From: Anaerolineae bacterium
GTDB lineage: Bacteria; Chloroflexota; Anaerolineae; Aggregatilineales; Phototrophicaceae
Assembly (NCBI GenBank): GCA_022824365.1
Contig: JAJEAA010000008.1
Location: forward strand, 1-64,000
Direction of reading: 5' to 3'
DNA length: 64,000 bases
In this document: in pieces, positions 59,034-64,000 of the stretch
Position numbering within the stretch: position 1 is the first letter of the stretch
How the letters are laid out: each line of letters begins with the position of its first letter
Made by a program: the position numbers and the translations under genes
Notes under the pieces: model-generated
Databases searched by the model: none
Seen by the model: only the letters and a program-made list of their open reading frames with translations
What the model was told of the DNA's origin: nothing

Positions 59034-60350
59034 ATGCGCAAGTTCGCAACTGTAATAACTGTACTTTTGTTCGTCATGTTGCTCGGCGCGCCCAATTTGG
59101 CGCAAGACGGCATGACCTTGACCGTGATGCGATTCTTCGGCGATTGCGTCGATACATTTGGCGATGTCATCGATCTTTCCGGCACGACCAGCGAATGCGG
59201 CATCATCACCACCTTGACCAATATCTGGAATGCAGAGAATCCCGATGTTCAGGTGGAGACGATCGTGGCGGATTGGCCTGGCACGACCCAACTCAACGCC
59301 GCCATTGCAGCTGGCACGCCGCCCGATATCGCCGTGCTGCACGGGCGTCGCATCCCGATTTATGCCTCGCGCGGCGCTTTGACACCGCTAAGCGATGTGA
59401 TGGAAGCGGTCGGCATTGATGCCAGCGACTTCACCGAGGGCGCCGCTGATTACGGCATCTACCAAGGCGAATTCTATGGAGTGCCCTTTGACCTTGCGGC
59501 GACGATATGGCATATCAACCTGGATCTTTGGGCGGAAGCCGGTCTGGTCGATGACATGGGCGCGCCCATGCTGCCAACCTCGCCCGAAGACTTTGTCGCG
59601 GCCGCCGAGCAGGTCTATGGGGCGACGGGCAAACCAATCGCGGAAATGGCGGGGCAAGCTGGCACGGTGCGTCCGCTAACCGCCTTCATCTTCCAGTTAG
59701 GCGGCGCCCTTTCGGATGACGCGGGCAACCCGACCGTCAATACGCCGGAAGCTTTGGAAGCGCTGAATTACATCCTTGAGTTGCAATCCTCTGGCGCGAT
59801 CACGCGTCCCTATAACGAGATCAACAACGCCATCGCCGTCGAGAACTTCGCCAACGGCGAAAGCGCCGGTTTGATCGACGGCACCTGGCGCATCAACGGT
59901 TTCGATCGGCAGATTGCGGAAGGCGATGTGGCGCTGGAGAATTATTATGTCGCTGACTTCCCGCAATTGTTTGAATTCCCGGGCACATTCGCCGGCTCGC
60001 ATAATTGGCTCGTCCCATTGGGGCAAAATGCTGATCCGGCGAGGGTTCAGGCGGCGGCGGAGTTCATCAAATGGCTGAGCGACAACTCGGTCGTTTGGGC
60101 GCGCGTGGGCCATGGCATGACCCGCAGCTCGGTGATCAACAGCGAGGAATTCCAGAACTTGCCGCACCGCTTGGAATATGCTTCGATGTCCTCCAACGTC
60201 CGCTCTGTGCCGCGTGAAGTTTGGGGCAATGCTTTCTGGGCGATCGTGCATGAAGAAGTCGAAGCCGCCATCCTTGGCATCAAGACGCCGGAAGTCGCGC
60301 TGGCGGATGCGCAGGCGCGCCTGGATGACTTCATCCTCTTCCAAAGCTAG
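59034..60350 (+). CDS. ABC sugar-binding protein with Sec signal (second set)
   Basis: From the ATG at 59034, after AAAAGGAG, the product is 438 aa. A Sec signal (MRKFATVITVLLFVMLLGAP, cleaved near NLAQ) has no lipobox Cys, so anchoring is not by lipid. CUT1 binding-protein features follow: VETIVADWPGT, GTPPDIAVLHG, FANGESAGLIDGTW and AAEFIKWLS. Two Cys (in GDCVDTF and SECGI) near the N-terminus may form a disulfide. It is unlike the Tat-exported protein of the divergent operon and probably binds a different ligand. Confidence 0.9.
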   Translation: MRKFATVITVLLFVMLLGAPNLAQDGMTLTVMRFFGDCVDTFGDVIDLSGTTSECGIITTLTNIWNAENPDVQVETIVADWPGTTQLNAAIAAGTPPDIAVLHGRRIPIYASRGALTPLSDVMEAVGIDASDFTEGAADYGIYQGEFYGVPFDLAATIWHINLDLWAEAGLVDDMGAPMLPTSPEDFVAAAEQVYGATGKPIAEMAGQAGTVRPLTAFIFQLGGALSDDAGNPTVNTPEALEALNYILELQSSGAITRPYNEINNAIAVENFANGESAGLIDGTWRINGFDRQIAEGDVALENYYVADFPQLFEFPGTFAGSHNWLVPLGQNADPARVQAAAEFIKWLSDNSVVWARVGHGMTRSSVINSEEFQNLPHRLEYASMSSNVRSVPREVWGNAFWAIVHEEVEAAILGIKTPEVALADAQARLDDFILFQS

Positions 60351-60362
60351 CAATAGATTGTG

Positions 60363-60442
60363 TCTAGGGGCGGCTCTTGCGTCGCCCGCACTTGAAATCC
60401 ATCTGAACATGTATGTTGTAGGGGCGACTCTTGAGTCGCCCG
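60363..60442. repeat. two R1 palindromes in direct order
   Basis: R1 hairpins at 60363-60389 and 60418-60442 lie between the binding-protein and sulfatase genes. A spacer of 28 bp separates them. Confidence 0.75.
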
Positions 60443-60474
60443 CAACTATACTTCTATCCGGTAAGGGAAAGTAG

Positions 60475-61881
60475 ATGACCCAGCCCAACCTGATCTACAT
60501 CTTCGCCGACCAACTGCGCTATCAATCACTGGGATACGCCGGCGATTCCAAGGCGCGTACGCCGCATATCGACCGGCTCGCTGAGTCGTCGATGAACTTC
60601 GTCAATTGCGTCTCCGGCAGTCCCATGTGCGCGCCCTACCGCGCCTCGCTTTTCACCGGCAAATACTCCAGCAGCACCGGCATGGTTATCAACGAACTGC
60701 GCATCAATCCGAATCAGCGCTGCTTCGGGCATGTGCTGCACGACGGCGGATACGATACTTATTACATCGGCAAATGGCATCTCTGGGCGAATCAACTTGG
60801 CAATCACGATGATCCGAAAAACTCTTTCACACCGCGCGGACCGCACCGGCTGGGCTTTGACGGCTACTGGGCGGCCTATGGCTTTCACCATACTTATTGG
60901 GATCAGTACTACCACGAAGAGAGCCCGGAACGCATTACAATTGCGGGTTATGAGCCCGATGGTCAAACCAGCTTGGCAATCGAAAAGCTCGCTGAAGCCG
61001 CCGAAAACGAAGGACCATTTGCGCTATTTCTGTCACTCGGGACGCCGCATGATCCCTGGGATCCTGGCAATGCGCCGGAGGAGTACCTCCAGCTTTTCGC
61101 GGAAACCGAGTTCAGCTTGCCGCCAAATTACAAGCCGGAGGACGACCCGCATGCCGATGCCTGGGCGCGGCTGAGCGCTGAGCAGCGCGGCGAACTGACC
61201 GAATGGATGCGCGTTTATTACGCGATGACCGCCAACCTCGATTGGAATATCGGCCGCTTGCTGGCGGAGTGTGAAAGGCTGGGTCTCTTCGAGAACACGA
61301 TTTTCGTCTTTACATCGGATCATGGCGAGATGTTTGGCGCGCAGGGTCGGCGAGCCAAGAATATCTTCTATGATGAAGCTGTGCGCGTCCCTTTTTTGAT
61401 TTGCTGGGATGGCGTCATCGCGCCGGGTTCTGTATCTGATGCTTGCCTTAATAGTCCCGACATCATGCCGACGCTGCTATCCGCGCTGGGTCTGCCCGTG
61501 CCCGCCGCAGCGGAAGGATTCGACTTCAGCCCGATCTTATGGGGCGAGGACATTGACGAGCCGAGGGCCGCGTTCATGCAAGGGATGGGCGCGACCGCCA
61601 TTTTCGAAGACGGGCGCGAGTGGCGGGCGCTGCGCAGCAAACAGCACACCTACGCGGTTTTCCTGGCGGATGGCAGCGAATTGCTCTTCGATAATCTCAG
61701 CGATCCTTATCAGATGCGCAATCTGGCAGGGGAAGGCGAATATGCCGAGTTGCTGCAATCAATGCGTGCTGCGCTGACTGAGCGGATGCGGGCGCTTAAT
61801 GACAATTTTGCGGCTTGCGCCTGGTATGAGCGCCATTGGACGCGCGACCGCATCATCCTGCGCAGCGCGACCATGGATTGA
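60475..61881 (+). CDS. sulfatase, S1 type (third)
   Basis: The 468-aa protein starts PNLIYIFADQLRYQSLGY and has CAPYR (52-56) followed by ASLFTG, the formylglycine motif. FTSDHGEMFGAQGRR holds the second metal pair, and GKWHLW a substrate-site Lys/His. It has no export signal. AAGGGAAAG precedes the ATG at 60475. It ends the plus-strand operon, mirroring the sulfatase at the end of the divergent one. Confidence 0.93.
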   Translation: MTQPNLIYIFADQLRYQSLGYAGDSKARTPHIDRLAESSMNFVNCVSGSPMCAPYRASLFTGKYSSSTGMVINELRINPNQRCFGHVLHDGGYDTYYIGKWHLWANQLGNHDDPKNSFTPRGPHRLGFDGYWAAYGFHHTYWDQYYHEESPERITIAGYEPDGQTSLAIEKLAEAAENEGPFALFLSLGTPHDPWDPGNAPEEYLQLFAETEFSLPPNYKPEDDPHADAWARLSAEQRGELTEWMRVYYAMTANLDWNIGRLLAECERLGLFENTIFVFTSDHGEMFGAQGRRAKNIFYDEAVRVPFLICWDGVIAPGSVSDACLNSPDIMPTLLSALGLPVPAAAEGFDFSPILWGEDIDEPRAAFMQGMGATAIFEDGREWRALRSKQHTYAVFLADGSELLFDNLSDPYQMRNLAGEGEYAELLQSMRAALTERMRALNDNFAACAWYERHWTRDRIILRSATMD

Positions 61882-61901
61882 AGGGCTCGCCTGTTCAAAC
61901 G

Positions 61902-61925
61902 AAAAAACCAGCCGAGCGGCTGGTT
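61902..61925 (-). terminator. rho-independent terminator after tRNA-Arg
   Basis: On the minus strand AACCAGCC, a GCTC loop and GGCTGGTT form a perfect 8-bp hairpin running into TTTTTT. It starts 8 bp after the tRNA 3' end and also faces the third sulfatase gene. Confidence 0.85.
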
Positions 61926-61932
61926 CTTCATA

Positions 61933-62005
61933 CGTGCCTGGAGAGATTCGAACTCCCGACACCTGGTTCCGTAGACCAGTGCTCTATCCACTGAGCTACA
62001 GGCAC
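61933..62005 (-). tRNA. tRNA-Arg (anticodon ACG)
   Basis: The acceptor stem is GTGCCTG/CAGGCAC with G as discriminator. The D arm reads AGCTCAGTGGATAGAGC, the anticodon stem is CTGGT/ACCAG with loop CTACGGA, and the T loop is TTCGAAT. The ACG anticodon is expected to be deaminated to ICG. The 3' CCA is not encoded. Confidence 0.93.
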
Positions 62006-62151
62006 TGAATTGTCCATCATCCTATTTCGGAAACGGCGAAAAATCAAGTGGCAATCGGGGCGCCCCTGCGTGTGACCATTGCGGATTTTGCGCGCTCAAC
62101 CGCGCGACCCTATAATTGACAATCATAGCCAACATGGTAGGCAGTGTGTGA

Positions 62152-63309
62152 ATGATGCGCGTCTCGATCTTTGGGACAAAATTCGTCAGTTGGGACAATG
62201 TCCGCGGTCGCCTGCTGCTCATGACGCTTTTGCTCTGCCTCGCCTTCAGCGCTTGCAGCCTTGAGGCGCTGATCGCGCCAACCGCGACGCCAAAGCCGAC
62301 CGACACAGCAATCCCGCCGACCGCCGCCGCTACCGCGACCGCCACTGATACCGCCACCGCTACCGCGACGCCCACCTTCACCGATACGCTGACCAACACG
62401 CCCACCGCCACCGCCACCGCTTCGCCGACGCCCTCGGCCACGCCGACCGTCTTCGGCATCGTCCGCTCGCAGCGCCGCGCCAACGTCCGCCGTGGACCTG
62501 GCACCAACTTCGCCGTCTTTAACGCGCTCGCGCCTGGCAGCGGCGTCATGATTCTCGGGACCAGCGATGACGAAGACTGGTATAACGTGCGCCTGGAGAA
62601 TGGCGCGGATGGCTGGATCAGCGCCAGCTTGATCGAAATCGAGGAGCCGCCAGCCCCTGAAAGCGAAGCCATTACCATCAGCGGCGAGACGCGCGTCCTG
62701 GTGGAAGTAGTCGGGGGCGAAGCCGATGAGGCCGAATCGGCTGAGGCTGGCCTGCTCGTCTTCAACGTCCAGGTCGCCGATATCGACTCAATGAACCTGA
62801 CCGCGACCGTATTGGTCGCCGCGACAACTGCCGCCGCGCCGGCGACTGCCACATCTCAAGCTACCGAAACCGCGTCGCCGACCGATACCCCCGCTGTACC
62901 GACCGCTCCGCCCCGCTTTGATGTCAATGTCTTCGCCTTCTGCGACGACGCTTCCTTCGGCATCGGCCGCCCGACAGATCTCAGTCCTGGCTCCACGATC
63001 AAGATATTTTGGGCTTGGTTCGCCAGCACCGACGCCTATCTGCGTGATCACATGGCAAACGCCACGCATGATTTGCGCGTGAATGGCGAGGCAATCCCCA
63101 ATGTCAACCAGTACCGCGGCAACCCACGCGCCAGCGGCTCCCAGCAGGTCGTCTATTGGTACGTGCCCTACGGTCCGCTCGCGGCAGGCGAACACACCAT
63201 CACCTATCGCGTCACCTGGCGCAAGGCCATCAGCGATGGCTACGCCAACTACGGTCCTGGCGCCGCCATCGAATTCGAAGAGGAAAGTTGCACGTTCGAC
63301 GTGCGGTGA
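62152..63309 (+). CDS. SH3-domain lipoprotein with Thr-rich linkers
   Basis: The 385-aa protein has a signal sequence with a lipobox LAFSAC (C35), a long linker of TAT/TPT repeats (about 43-98), an SH3-type domain (RRANVRRGPGTNFAVFNALAPG, shown as ANVRRGPGTNF, to DGWISASLIEIE, 103-165), an acidic region, a second TAT/TPT linker (about 228-262) and a C-terminal beta domain (266-385) with FCDDASFGIGRPTD and STIKIFWAWFA. The C-terminal domain is not recognised but is probably a surface adhesion module. Two adjacent ATGs (62152, 62155) could start it. Confidence 0.82.
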   Translation: MMRVSIFGTKFVSWDNVRGRLLLMTLLLCLAFSACSLEALIAPTATPKPTDTAIPPTAAATATATDTATATATPTFTDTLTNTPTATATASPTPSATPTVFGIVRSQRRANVRRGPGTNFAVFNALAPGSGVMILGTSDDEDWYNVRLENGADGWISASLIEIEEPPAPESEAITISGETRVLVEVVGGEADEAESAEAGLLVFNVQVADIDSMNLTATVLVAATTAAAPATATSQATETASPTDTPAVPTAPPRFDVNVFAFCDDASFGIGRPTDLSPGSTIKIFWAWFASTDAYLRDHMANATHDLRVNGEAIPNVNQYRGNPRASGSQQVVYWYVPYGPLAAGEHTITYRVTWRKAISDGYANYGPGAAIEFEEESCTFDVR

Positions 63310-63315
63310 GGCGTC

Positions 63316-64000
63316 TTGCACCCTCCCGAAGTTTGGCATGTCACCGAGTTGGGCAACGGAGCAGTCGGCCTCCATGATGAGGGCTTCCGCCTCGAACTGT
63401 CGCTCGGAACCGCCGCCACATACCAGGACGCGCAAATCAGCGACTATGAAAAACGCGCCGATTTTTCCAACCAGCCGCCGCTGCGCCTGAGTTTGTATGC
63501 CCGCGCCTCGGGCGAGTTGCGCGGCACCGCTGGTTTTGGCTTCTGGAATCATGCTTTCATGCCCGGACGGCGCTCCTTCCGCCTGCCGCAAGCGATCTGG
63601 TTCTTCTTCGCCAGCCCGCCCGGCGAGATCGCGCTGGCTCAAGGCCTCCCCGGCAGCGGCTGGAAGGCGGCGACGATAAATGCAAAGAGCTGGCGTTTCC
63701 TCGCGCTGCTGCCCTTCGCGCCGATTGGCTTCCTCCTCATGCGCCAGGCGACGCTCTACAAATCGCTTTGGCCCATCGGCCAGCGCGCCATCGCCGTCGA
63801 AGAAGCGCTGCTCGACCCCAACTTGCTGAAAGGGTGGCGCCGCTACAGCATTGAATGGCGGACCGACGGCGCGGTATTCGCCGTCGATGACGAGGTCGTT
63901 CTGCGCGCGGAAAGCGCCCCCCGCAACAAGCTGGGTTTCATCGCTTGGATTGACAATCAATACGCGATTGTCAATCCACAAGGACGATTCGGCTGGGGCA
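63316..64000 (+). CDS. partial gene, possible concanavalin-like beta-sandwich protein
   Basis: The frame is open from a TTG at 63316 to the window edge, at least 228 residues. GTAGFGFWNHAFMPGRRSF, AIWFFFASPPGE, RRYSIEWRTDGAVFAVDDE and NKLGFIAWIDNQYAIVNPQG are in the order and style of glucanase or LamG-type beta-sandwich domains, with the YxIEWxxDxxxFxVDDE strand particularly typical. No signal peptide is seen at this start. It begins 6 bp after the lipoprotein stop and is probably in the same operon. The end is missing. Confidence 0.6.
   Translation, partial: MHPPEVWHVTELGNGAVGLHDEGFRLELSLGTAATYQDAQISDYEKRADFSNQPPLRLSLYARASGELRGTAGFGFWNHAFMPGRRSFRLPQAIWFFFASPPGEIALAQGLPGSGWKAATINAKSWRFLALLPFAPIGFLLMRQATLYKSLWPIGQRAIAVEEALLDPNLLKGWRRYSIEWRTDGAVFAVDDEVVLRAESAPRNKLGFIAWIDNQYAIVNPQGRFGWG

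Noticed and set aside
62788..63981. 397-codon frame on the minus strand at the right edge
   Set aside because: It spans two different plus-strand genes with better support (lipoprotein and beta-sandwich fragment), so it cannot be the real reading.

Overview
This 64 kb window is GC-rich (about 60 percent by eye), densely coded on both strands, and reads as a chromosome segment of an uncultured bacterium, most likely a Chloroflexota (Anaerolineae-like) lineage. The pointers are Thr/Ala/Pro-rich linkers with SH3 domains in lipoproteins, a YacL-type PIN/TRAM protein, DUF4013, DUF697, DUF3052, DUF1028 and Uma2 genes, non-lipidated Tat/Sec sugar-binding proteins, and many short palindromic intergenic repeats. 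The phylum is an inference from gene content; no rRNA gene is present.

Left part (0.4-22 kb): an overlapping minus-strand trio (enoyl-CoA hydratase, a 204-aa unknown, a sulfotransferase-like protein), a GT9 glycosyltransferase, DUF4013 and PIN/TRAM genes, then an oligoendopeptidase F - DUF3052 - rfaE2-type adenylyltransferase run with two AT-rich orphans behind it, a lone rpsD, phytanoyl-CoA dioxygenase, GT4, GNAT, cysS, rlmB, an MFS exporter and pcm.

Accessory part (22-33 kb): a probable small defence island (HEPN-like protein, a Pycsar/SLATT-like membrane protein, and a type IIG restriction-methylation enzyme whose specificity region is conspicuously AT-rich), a zinc-type dehydrogenase, an SH3 lipoprotein, a large secreted beta-helix/PKD/SH3 protein preceded by a 12-nt homopolymer that decides whether an upstream signal-peptide ORF is in frame, and a decayed IS1-family element.

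Middle part (33-47 kb): htpG, DUF1801, tandem VOC proteins, PncC/CinA, Uma2, DinB, two paralogous membrane-anchored TPR proteins (one with two PPC-like domains), aldo/keto reductase, DUF1028, GT39, and a small-membrane-protein/NfeD/stomatin cluster.

Right part (47-64 kb): a putative sulfated-glycan utilisation locus with a GH29 alpha-L-fucosidase, an Ldh-family dehydrogenase, three S1-type sulfatases and two complete CUT1-type permease/binding-protein sets. Two of the sulfatases sit at the ends of mirror-image divergent operons (permease-permease-binding protein-sulfatase in both directions). None of the sulfatases or the fucosidase has a visible export signal, so import of sulfated oligosaccharides followed by cytoplasmic desulfation and defucosylation is the simplest model. 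The window closes with a tRNA-Arg, an SH3 lipoprotein and a gene cut by the window edge.
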